Below are positions 45,401 to 50,832 of a DNA stretch of 64,000 nucleotides, piece by piece. The notes under the pieces are model-generated. The model saw only the letters and a program-made list of their open reading frames with translations. It was not told the DNA's origin and made no database searches. The stretch is taken from the NCBI GenBank assembly GCA_004297825.1, contig SCSX01000043.1:1-64000 (forward strand), in the 5' to 3' direction. Numbering within the stretch: the stretch's first letter is position 1; every line of letters starts with the position of its first letter. The stretch comes from Spirochaetota bacterium. Its GTDB lineage: Bacteria; Spirochaetota; UBA4802; UBA5368. The position numbers and the translations under genes are program-made.

Positions 45401-45639
45401 CCTTGCAGGTCGAATCCCAGGCCAAGCCTGCCGTTTACGGAATTTCCCGAATCGTACACGAGGGAAAGTTTCGGCATGAGGCCGGCGGTCCCGGGCGGGA
45501 GTTCAATATCCAATGAATGGGAAAAGGTGCCGCCCGGCGTCACCGTCTGGGCGAGCAAAGGGGCCGCCATAAATACGGCCATGCAAAGAAGCATGCCCCG
45601 GCAAAAAAGGCGCGCTACAGAGTTTAGTTTCCCCGTCAT
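39457..45639 (-). CDS. Giant exported SpvB/FG-GAP/RHS-repeat protein with AT-rich C-terminal tip
   Basis: The protein has 2,060 residues from the ATG at 45639; an extended frame reaches into the upstream gene. A signal peptide (RLFCRGMLLCMAVFMAAPLL) is followed by a SpvB-like N-terminal domain (about 35-300: GTFSHSLDIELPPGTAGL, DSGNSVNGRLGLGFDLQGIS). About eight FG-GAP-like repeats follow (about 320-720, GDWNGDGLTDVMW type), then many YD repeats (about 880-1610). Next come two hydrophobic segments (about 1675-1735, ILLALTLMGCGGLFVYTVGF and PIVLALFIVTFGLTGC), the RHS core (about 1745-1850, YYYKARFYDPAVGRFVSADT) and a 200-residue variable tip. The tip is AT-rich and has a His/Asp cluster (IHAAQDRATSSHYHKKYRG). 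This is the architecture of secreted polymorphic-toxin-like or TcB/TcC-like shells; toxicity is not shown. Confidence 0.9.
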   Translation of the reverse strand: MTGKLNSVARLFCRGMLLCMAVFMAAPLLAQTVTPGGTFSHSLDIELPPGTAGLMPKLSLVYDSGNSVNGRLGLGFDLQGISYITRDNSHPLRYDGTDHYTTESDRLVCVNSGEREYHTENESFVKFIESTTRTGDGPESWTAYSPDGMLLFYGTTGDSRIEALDQDGSVRVWALSRVEDAHGNYYTIEYDERDGEWYPTRIVYTRGDDISEYRVIEFSYEGRSDTVIKYDFGTRVETLLRLREISIHTGVTEIFSLQTGGDLVHRYEIEYAPVTESRVERIREFDANNEEQPSTTLDWEGDDTLAYDGYYETIAHSLVNGRKLVTADFDGDGVTDAMSYSENTYSSGGDPETSTYWTRFEGFRWHINDMPVFGSLHFNHYSNGTIAQNMGDDGVIETGDWNADGRTDLLWYNTATGQNVWFINQGISGSTLVFTVVDDLVSRNIVHKNGGAVIQGDWNGDGLTDIMWFNRGSGSNYWYLNKWNGTSLVFAQINPLDPISREAINDDGVLYAGDWNGDGLTDVMWIQNWSGKNRWYINRGLAPASNGISFDSSPNPISGGIIDDGGFYIVDWNGDGLTDAVWYGKVNHTYYTRWFVNKGMHSSGISFDFYSGPNGGAVIPDPAIDDPVGAHFFFADYNGDGRGDALWYNNCTGDMSYCGANRFFTVDRTSGGHLYAGRRLVNGADPIDHEAIDEHGGLRFGDWNGDGILDLMWFNSDDKGKNRWYVNSIKRPRIREVHTDSGAVFKVEYKSSVEIAAAPYASQKQYPYAPNPAPRMLVSRTTTGDGRGAEYTKSYQYGQAFVKLGPPYARTDLGFSWVRENDEGAGTYTVSEYEQDDAALAGAVKKSVTCLANGTPLREHTYSYSHLNSVETRFNGVACVRPSGEREMAYEGGAPLFTSEKSFEYNEYGAITKSVESDGTATIVADYTYDIDESAWLLSRPREVKKTSNGIILVWDRYTYAGTLITRKERYLNEATWVVTSYEYDGHGNPIIITDPLGVATHIGYDETYKCFPVVITNAAGHTLKREYDARFGKIAWEEDANGNRTSNEYDGLGRPLKLIEPGDSWTRSWVYHEMGNPAAQYAEERVKDDASPLGYRAAETYVDGLGREYRKVTVFAGDSAADRYKQTVEKEYDAAGRVSRESVPYITGCDTPRYTVYQYDAQGRVMRKTHPQGNGYIFETFAYEAANGRLKVTRSDVVGNAHVTEFDAAGNMRRREDPLGAFINYDYDPLRKLVRTTDAKGNVTAITYDALGRKTSIKDPNTGLWTYSYDNAGRLVVQTDAREVALARTYDALGRVTRENSSDGTIDTHFSYDDTAKTNAKGRLTGVTDETGDTTFAYNAKGQPSATVKTIDGMDFAFGMEYDSQKRLTKLTYPDGKAVERRYSSHGFLKEVLHEGESIVQYGRAEGETSNWCTSRVVKRRTGNGVETAIHYNEETLRPTSITSSRVDSSNQNIILEQVNYSYDNAGNITALEDVQTPANTERYDYDALGRLTRAQGAYGDRSYAYDTQGNLTQKDGYTQGYSDPLHPHALTSDGRGNTYAYDANGNMTTRKRRTLAYDAKNRLGSVGVGAVKLREYTYDYSGFRVKKWNVDGSTLYNINGLYEVAKALFTNKEMKYVYGMEGDLAAQVPSRGGQGARIGLFGIKKNMYNWQSPEGLALKLYATTRSLLVEDSRNYHAMMQILLALTLMGCGGLFVYTVGFRKKPFEIAFPQLAHGVPIVLALFIVTFGLTGCEILIPGGNPDTEINYFHPNHLGSVKMVTNSGGEVIANYKYAPYGELLTAYSSGTDVSKYKYTGQEEDEETGLYYYKARFYDPAVGRFVSADTIMPDAKDTQAFSRYAYVKNNPMINADPTGHLFVLFHAMVTLIAYPVIAPALIAKSIANIIKHPMDWKAWTSLVIDMQPGMLAHLSMWPDIYDYFSRNKDQTKHATLKEHESKENGDKDFWNWWEDQEFDFYKIHAAQDRATSSHYHKKYRGMTSAHMLGDISPLSILYASINTIRVGYGMKPLGYSHYEKQFPPTLIALVAIPVIFVNNNRVEDWMNEEKHDLDLALMISVVND

Positions 45640-45706
45640 ATCTTTTTCCCCCGCGAAATAGCTGTTTTTATGCCTTACGGCGCTTCTGTTCCCCATGTCC
45701 GGCTGC

Positions 45707-46948
45707 TCACCACTGGTACGCGTCCCCAAAGCTGACAGTAACCTCTTGCGATGAAGTACTCAAATCAATGGCCGTGGGCGTACCGGTCTTGCTCACGCCG
45801 TCATAGAGCTCGTAGTAATCGCCCGTGCCGATTTCCCAGTTATTGTCAAGGTCCAGGTATACGACGATATAATAGGTCCCCGGATCCACGCGCATAAGAA
45901 AGCTCCCCGAGGCTGCCTGTGCGTAGTCGCTATCCACTAAAGTCATTGATGAGGTATAAACATCCAGATCGATTGATGCGCCGGACGTATAGTGGGTGCC
46001 CGTATACGCATAGTTAACCGTGAGATATTTATATGGATCGGTGTAGCAGTTGGTATCATCGAGGCTTATGGTGATGGCGGTCGATCCGGAGTGGTGTATC
46101 GCGGTGGGCGCTCCCGCGAGGTTCTTGTTATCGTAAATCTCGTAATAATCGCCATAATCGAAAAACTCATTCTCGTTTTTCGTAAGATAGGTTATGGCAT
46201 AATAGGTTCCGGGAGGCAGATCGATGCTCCACGTCCCGGTCGCGGCGCTTATCCGTCCCAGACCCCACCACGAATCCGCACCAATGTCGCCAAGATCTGC
46301 CGGGTTGTCATAGACCTCTACGACAATATCATCACCCGCTGCGTAGTGCGCTCCCGTGTAGGCAAGGTTAAAACTAAGCGGACCTGATGCTGGTTCGGTA
46401 TATGAATTGGCATTATTGAAGCTTATATCGATGCTTTTCGATTCGGAAAGGTTTATGGCCGTTGGCGTTCCTTCTATGGTCTGGTTGTTATAAATCACAT
46501 AAAAGTCATCTTCCGAGAGAGAGCCCCCGGAGTCCTTATCGAGATACAGCAGGGCATAATAGGTGCCGCCCGCCAGATCAAAGCTCACCGTTCCATTCAC
46601 GGAGGAAATCGTTCTTTTCCCCTGGAAGGAGCCCGCTTCAACGTTGCCAATATCCGCTGGGTTTTTGTAGAGCTCTACGTATATCGTGTCCCCGCTTGTA
46701 TACGTCCCGGCATCGGTATAAGTAACATTGAAGGTCAGGGTATAGCTGCTTCCGGGGTCGGGATCGCCGGAATCCTTGCCGCCGCCACCGCCAAAACAGG
46801 AAACGTTAAGGATAAAGACAAAAATGACGGGAACGATTAATAGAAATCTCAGAAGACAGGACGAACGGGAGGGGGTATTCCTTCGGCAGGTACCCGTTTT
46901 GCGCATTCCGCCGCTGTGCGACGTGCGTACAACTATCTTGCTAAGCAT
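45707..46948 (-). CDS. Lipoprotein with three tandem repeats
   Basis: The protein has 413 residues, with GGAGG eight bases before the ATG. A basic 30-residue lead precedes a hydrophobic stretch and a lipobox (FILNVSC) followed by FGGGGGKDSG. The mature part is three repeats of about 115 residues. Each has a Tyr-Thr-Gly/Asp-x(1-2)-Tyr start (AYTGAHYAAGDDIVVEVYDN), a GTYYALLYLDKD or PGTYYAITYLTKNEN core, a D/G-D-Y/F-Y-x-I/L-Y-D/N segment and a TPTAIDLSTS-type end. This suggests secreted beta-sandwich (pre-peptidase/Big-like) domains. It lies just upstream of the giant RHS gene on the same strand, 67 bases apart, so they may form an operon. Function unknown. Confidence 0.85.
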   Translation of the reverse strand: MLSKIVVRTSHSGGMRKTGTCRRNTPSRSSCLLRFLLIVPVIFVFILNVSCFGGGGGKDSGDPDPGSSYTLTFNVTYTDAGTYTSGDTIYVELYKNPADIGNVEAGSFQGKRTISSVNGTVSFDLAGGTYYALLYLDKDSGGSLSEDDFYVIYNNQTIEGTPTAINLSESKSIDISFNNANSYTEPASGPLSFNLAYTGAHYAAGDDIVVEVYDNPADLGDIGADSWWGLGRISAATGTWSIDLPPGTYYAITYLTKNENEFFDYGDYYEIYDNKNLAGAPTAIHHSGSTAITISLDDTNCYTDPYKYLTVNYAYTGTHYTSGASIDLDVYTSSMTLVDSDYAQAASGSFLMRVDPGTYYIVVYLDLDNNWEIGTGDYYELYDGVSKTGTPTAIDLSTSSQEVTVSFGDAYQW

Positions 46949-47286
46949 AGAGCATCCTCCACGGTTTTTTTTTGTAGCAGGAATGAGTAAGCTCTGTAAT
47001 GCAATGGCGTGGATGCGGGAAGGTTATCGGAAAATGACGGGCGGAGTCAACTATAATTCATTGAATATGTAAAATTAATCATGTAAATACGACCGTCCCG
47101 TTGGACGGTTCGATCCGCCGGCAACCAATATGCCTTTACCATGCCCGGCGTATGCGACGTTTTCACCGCGGCGTAGCGGAGGTGAAAATGTGCCGTAACG
47201 CCCATCTTCTGATATTGGGCTCGGAGGCCGAGGAGCGCAACGACGAAACACATGACGCCGTGTTATATGCCGTTTTTCCGCCCAAA
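46949..47286. other. Intergenic region containing the left end of the toxin-antitoxin element
   Basis: It holds the left 29-bp inverted repeat (47253-47281), a TTTTCACC/GGTGAAAA hairpin (47160-47188), and a CTCGG/CCGAG hairpin (about 47219-47232). Frames in it are short and without homology. The promoter of the minus-strand lipoprotein/RHS genes should lie in the AT-rich part at about 46960-47090. Confidence 0.5.
47253..47281 (+). repeat. 29-bp inverted repeat, left copy
   Basis: TGACGCCGTGTTATATGCCG followed by TTTTTCCGC. It matches the reverse complement of 48001-48029 at 25 of 29 positions by direct comparison. The inner end lies five bases from the antitoxin stop codon. Confidence 0.85.
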
Positions 47287-47562
47287 TCAGAAAATAGATA
47301 TTTGAATGCTTTTATTTAAAGCCTTTGCGAATTTATCCAATGTCGAAAGTCTTATATCTTCGGCATGATTTTCTATTCTAGATATAACGCTTTTAGTTGT
47401 ATGGATTTTCTTAGCAACTTCCTCCTGGGATAGGCCTGCCTGAATACGCGCCTCTTTTAAAATAACCCCTATTTTAAATTTGTCATATCCATCCCAGAAC
47501 TTATTTGCCAACTTTGTGTCAGATTTAAGCCTGGTTTCCAAGTAGTCGCTGAATTTTATCAT
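47287..47562 (-). CDS. higA: HigA-type XRE antitoxin
   Basis: The protein has 91 residues. A helix-turn-helix of the Cro/CI type is clear: ILKEARIQAGLSQEEVAKKI, HTTKSVISRIENHAEDIRLS, TLDKFAKALNKSI. The N-terminal 30 residues (FSDYLETRLKSDTKLANKFW) are the usual toxin-contact region of this antitoxin group. Its ATG overlaps the toxin stop by 4 bases (ATGA), and the toxin-first order is typical of HigBA modules. It should neutralise the toxin and repress the shared promoter. AT-rich, so probably acquired. Confidence 0.9.
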   Translation of the reverse strand: MIKFSDYLETRLKSDTKLANKFWDGYDKFKIGVILKEARIQAGLSQEEVAKKIHTTKSVISRIENHAEDIRLSTLDKFAKALNKSIQISIF

Positions 47563-47909
47563 TTGTTCCTCCGTAAAAAATCTTTCTTGTATTCTTCAGC
47601 TTTCATAATTTCGCTTTGTGGCGTTTTTTGAGATTTCTTCATAATTCCATGTGTGAGAATTATTATTGATCCGTTTTTAAAAAAGCAAAAGATGCGATAT
47701 GTATTTGAGCTAAAATCTATCCGACATTCCCATATATTATCTGAATTAACAATTTTTTTAAAGTATGTAGATGGAATTTTCTCGAGTTCAACAAGCAATT
47801 GTAGAACCCACGTAACTTTTTGGAATACCTTTCTTGGTAAAGAATCGAGAAATTCTTTCATTGGGCATTTCCCATCATTAGTTGTATACAGTTGAATCTC
47901 TCGTTTCAT
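47559..47909 (-). CDS. higB: HigB/RelE-type (Gp49-like) toxin
   Basis: The protein has 116 residues. The fold signature is that of phage-derived Gp49-like/HigB toxins: CPMKEFLDSLPRKVFQKVTW, ELEKIPSTYFKKIVNSDNIW, ECRIDFSSNTYRIFCFF, IIILTHGIMKKSQKTPQSEI. These are ribosome-dependent mRNA endonucleases. Conserved basic/aromatic residues of the active region (Arg in YRIFCFF, Lys in KKSQKTP) are present, so it is probably functional. It is the first gene of the pair, about 90 bases inside the right inverted repeat. Confidence 0.9.
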   Translation of the reverse strand: MKREIQLYTTNDGKCPMKEFLDSLPRKVFQKVTWVLQLLVELEKIPSTYFKKIVNSDNIWECRIDFSSNTYRIFCFFKNGSIIILTHGIMKKSQKTPQSEIMKAEEYKKDFLRRNK

Positions 47910-48000
47910 TATATGAAGTTAGCAAATATGCTAACATTTGTCAAGTTAAATATAGGGTTTTCGTAAAAAGAGAAAAGCATTTTGAAGGAGAAAAAGGGGT

Positions 48001-48029
48001 GCGGAAAAATGGCATTTAACACGCCGACA
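48001..48029 (-). repeat. 29-bp inverted repeat, right copy
   Basis: On the plus strand it reads GCGGAAAAATGGCATTTAAC then ACGCCGACA. It is the inverted partner of 47253-47281 with four mismatches. It is followed outward by CTTGCGGACAACATG and, about 40 bases on, an 11-base G run. Confidence 0.85.
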
Positions 48030-48112
48030 ACTTGCGGACAACATGTAGAGACCGTATTTCGAGGACTGCGTGGGGGGGGGGGATACTTTAAGTATTAGGC
48101 CCAGGCACCGAT

Positions 48113-49483
48113 TCACTCGATCCCGTGTTTCTTCAGCTTCTCGTAGAGCACGCTCCTGCTGATGCCCAGCATCCGGGCGGCGCGCGCGCGGTTATTTCCG
48201 GCCAGGTCGATCACTTTCAGGATGTGGCCCTTTTCAAACGAGGCAACGACCTCCCCGAGGTCGGTCCGGGGCGCGTCAATGGAAGGGGAACCGTTGCCCG
48301 CGACATTCTCGGCGCGCTCGGGCAGGATGCGCAGTATCGTGGCCGCGGTCACGCGCTCGTGCGTCTCGACCACGATGGCGTGCTCGATAAGGTGTTCGAG
48401 TTCGCGCACGTTGCCGTTCCATGCCCGCTTCATTAGAATTTCAATCGCTTCCCCGTCTATGAAGGCTGTCTCCTTCCCCAGGTCGCGCGCGTACTTGCGG
48501 ATGAAGTGCTCCGCGAGATAGGGCAGGTCCTCCAGCCGGTCGCGCAGCGGCGGCACGTTCAGCTCGATCCCGGAGAGGCGGTAGAACAGGTCCTCGCGGA
48601 ATTTTCCCGTTTCGATTTCTTTTCTCAGGTTCGCGTTGGTGGCGCTGATAATCCTGACGTTTACCTTGGTCACCTTGCTGGATCCCACCGGCTTCACCTC
48701 GCGCTCCTGGAGGAAGCGCAGGAGCTTGCTCTGCGTCTGCCAGTTGAGGTTGCCTATTTCGTCCAGGAACACCGTCCCGCCGTCGGCCTCCTCAAGCAAT
48801 CCCTTCTTCGCGCGGTCGGCGCCGGTGAAGGCCCCCTTCACGTGGCCAAAGAGCTCCGATTCGATTATGGTCTCGGTGAGCGCGCTGCAGTCGATCGGGA
48901 GGAAGGGGCGATCGCGCCGGTCGCTCTCGCGGTGTATGGACTTCGCGATGAGCTCCTTCCCGGTGCCGCTCTCGCCGTAGATCACGATGGACGCGTTGGA
49001 GCGGGCCACCTGCCGTATATTCGACACCAGGCGCTTCATGATCTGGCTCGACCCCACGACGATCGCCTGGCCGTCCCTGTCCCCGCATTCGCGCTTGAGC
49101 CGCTCGACCTCCTTCTTGAGGTTGTAGTACTCGAGATTTTTTTCGACCTTGACGCGGAACTCCTGGTGCTGGAACGGCTTGATCACGAAATCGCTCGCGC
49201 CTTTCTTGATCGCCATCACCGCCTCGTCGACGCCCCCCACCCCGGTGATGATGATGATGGGCACGTCCGGGTCCATCGCACGAATCTCGGTGATAAGCTC
49301 GAAACCGTCGATTCCCGGCATGGCGAGGTCCGATATTACGAGGTCGAAATTGGACGCCCTGAACGCATCACGCGCGGATATGCCGTCCCCGCACGAGGTG
49401 ATCTCGCGATCCGAGCCCTCCAGTATGTCCTCGACATATTTCAGGATGGATGGATTGTCGTCGACTACCAGTATCTTTCCCAT
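48113..49483 (-). CDS. NtrC-family sigma-54-dependent response regulator
   Basis: The protein has 456 residues. The receiver domain has the acidic pair (VVDDNPS), phospho-acceptor Asp52 (VISDLAMPG) and Lys103 (FVIKPF). The AAA+ domain has Walker A GESGTGKE (170-177), the sigma-54 contact loop GAFTGA (217-222), Walker B GGTVFLDEIGNL and the arginine-finger region FREDLFYRLS. It ends with a Fis-type helix-turn-helix (NNRARAARMLGISRSVLYEKL). It should activate sigma-54 promoters on phosphorylation. No sensor kinase is adjacent, so the partner is elsewhere. It is divergent from the Mre11-like gene. Confidence 0.96.
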   Translation of the reverse strand: MGKILVVDDNPSILKYVEDILEGSDREITSCGDGISARDAFRASNFDLVISDLAMPGIDGFELITEIRAMDPDVPIIIITGVGGVDEAVMAIKKGASDFVIKPFQHQEFRVKVEKNLEYYNLKKEVERLKRECGDRDGQAIVVGSSQIMKRLVSNIRQVARSNASIVIYGESGTGKELIAKSIHRESDRRDRPFLPIDCSALTETIIESELFGHVKGAFTGADRAKKGLLEEADGGTVFLDEIGNLNWQTQSKLLRFLQEREVKPVGSSKVTKVNVRIISATNANLRKEIETGKFREDLFYRLSGIELNVPPLRDRLEDLPYLAEHFIRKYARDLGKETAFIDGEAIEILMKRAWNGNVRELEHLIEHAIVVETHERVTAATILRILPERAENVAGNGSPSIDAPRTDLGEVVASFEKGHILKVIDLAGNNRARAARMLGISRSVLYEKLKKHGIE

Positions 49484-49643
49484 GCCGCCGTATCTTCCAA
49501 TTATGGATCACGCCCGCCGCGCGGAATGCCGATACTGTAGAGAGGCGCCCCCCTCCGCGGCGGAGTGAGGGACGCGCCGTGAGGTGGGTGCGCCGCGTGC
49601 TCCCGTATCGGGTGCAATTATTGCCCCACCCTATAAAATTAGT

Positions 49644-49733
49644 ATGGACATTTCAAGAAAAACTCGGGAGCATGTAGAGAAAATTTCGGCGCGCCTGGGG
49701 ATCACCTTCTCTACCGGTACACACAATGTTTAG
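49644..49733 (+). CDS. Possible 29-codon upstream ORF overlapping the Mre11-like start
   Basis: The frame reads MDISRKTREHVEKISARLGI and nine further residues. Its TAG stop overlaps the start codon region of the Mre11-like gene (49726) by eight bases. That gene lacks a visible ribosome site, so re-initiation from this ORF could be how it is translated. A TATAAA-like box lies about 10 bases upstream of its ATG. The peptide has no known relatives to me; the ORF could also be chance. Confidence 0.25.
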   Translation: MDISRKTREHVEKISARLGITFSTGTHNV

Positions 49734-50832
49734 GATATTACTGACATCCGACCTTCACCTTGGAATGGGCGACGAGCATTCACCCGTGCCCGAATCCGCG
49801 CGCCAGAGCACGTTCAGGAAAATTTGCGGGCTCGCGCGCGAGCACGACGCGCTGCTCGTGGCGGGCGACCTCTTCGACGGCGCCCTGGTATCCGATATCA
49901 CGTTCGAAATGGCGCGCACCGAATTCGCCGAGCTGCGCGCCCGCGGGGTGGAGATAGTTCTTTCACCCGGGGAGCGTGAATGCGGGGAATCGGGCGGACC
50001 CGCGGAATTTCTTTCCACGCTTGGCGTGAGCCACCTTTTTTCGGGGTCGGGCAGCGACTCCTGCTTCACGGTCTCGCGCGAAGGGCAGACGATCTGGATC
50101 TACGGCGCGCCCGCCGGGAGGGGCGATCTCATCCGGTCCCTCCGGCGCACCCATGAGCCGGGCTTCCACGCGGGCCTCTTCCACGCGGATTTCCGGCTCA
50201 GGGAGGACGGCGATTCCGGCAGTGCGCCCATTTTAAAGAAAAGCGATATCCGCGCCATGGGTCTCGATTTCTACGCATTGGGGCACCTCCACTTCTTCAA
50301 GCTCTTTAAGTACCGGAACAGGATTATCGGCGCCTGCGCGGGGAGTCCCGAGGCAACCAGCGAGGACGAAACGGGAGATCGATTCGTCCTTTCCATCTCG
50401 GTACAGAACGACGAGATATATCAGATCAAACGCCTCGCGGTTAACTCGATACGGCTCGAGTCGATCAGCTTCGACTGCGCCGCGGTGAAACCCGACGAAA
50501 TACTCTCCCGGCTGGCCCAGGGGATTTCGCCGCGGACCATTCTTACCTGCACCCTTACGGGACGGCGGGATTACGAGCTGGATCGGCGCGTAATGGAAAA
50601 GCTTTCCCGCGCCTACCATCGCCTGATCATCCGCGACGAAACGGTGCCCGGCCTCCGGACGATAATAGAGGGCTATGCCGGCGAAAAATCGCTGCGCGGC
50701 GAGTTTTTCCGCCTCCTGGGCGAGCGCGTATCGGCCGGCGGGGTCCCCGAACCGGTCGATTCCGAAACGCTTGCCGGCACCCTCCATGATATCGCCCTCA
50801 CCGCACGCTATACCCCGGAGGACTGGCTGTGA
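49726..50832 (+). CDS. Mre11/SbcD/YhaO-like metallophosphoesterase with altered GNHD motif
   Basis: The protein has 368 residues. Family motifs I and II are intact (TSDLHLG: Asp9, His11; VAGDLFDG: Asp48), as is the final GHLH (YALGHLHFF). Motif III, normally G-N-H-D/E, reads GERE (82-85), losing both the metal-binding Asn and the catalytic His. Nuclease activity is therefore doubtful unless other residues substitute. The C-terminal 150 residues are a capping/interaction region (YELDRRVMEKLSRAYHRLII). The stop overlaps the GTG start of the Rad50/YhaN-like ATPase, its obvious partner. Confidence 0.88.
   Translation: MFRILLTSDLHLGMGDEHSPVPESARQSTFRKICGLAREHDALLVAGDLFDGALVSDITFEMARTEFAELRARGVEIVLSPGERECGESGGPAEFLSTLGVSHLFSGSGSDSCFTVSREGQTIWIYGAPAGRGDLIRSLRRTHEPGFHAGLFHADFRLREDGDSGSAPILKKSDIRAMGLDFYALGHLHFFKLFKYRNRIIGACAGSPEATSEDETGDRFVLSISVQNDEIYQIKRLAVNSIRLESISFDCAAVKPDEILSRLAQGISPRTILTCTLTGRRDYELDRRVMEKLSRAYHRLIIRDETVPGLRTIIEGYAGEKSLRGEFFRLLGERVSAGGVPEPVDSETLAGTLHDIALTARYTPEDWL

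Larger units (their letters stand above)
47253..48029. mobile_element. Inverted-repeat-bounded toxin-antitoxin unit (777 bp)
   Basis: An AT-rich HigB/HigA-type pair is enclosed by 29-bp inverted repeats in an otherwise GC-rich chromosome. Contents: left repeat, antitoxin, toxin, about 90 bases of presumed promoter, right repeat. No transposase is inside. The right repeat read on the minus strand ends in GTTAAAT, which fits the integron core-site consensus GTTRRRY; the left one (ATATAAC) fits RYYYAAC with one mismatch. It could be an integron-type cassette or a transposon-like passenger unit; the sequence alone does not decide. Confidence 0.5.

Noticed and set aside
48071-48082. Phase-variable coding tract
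   Set aside because: The G run lies between genes and outside any supported reading frame, so it cannot switch a protein by frameshift.
47150-48120. Complete integron attC sites flanking the toxin-antitoxin pair
   Set aside because: Only half-site-like core sequences were found; the complementary halves with matching GTTRRRY or RYYYAAC were not convincing. The inverted-repeat description is kept instead.
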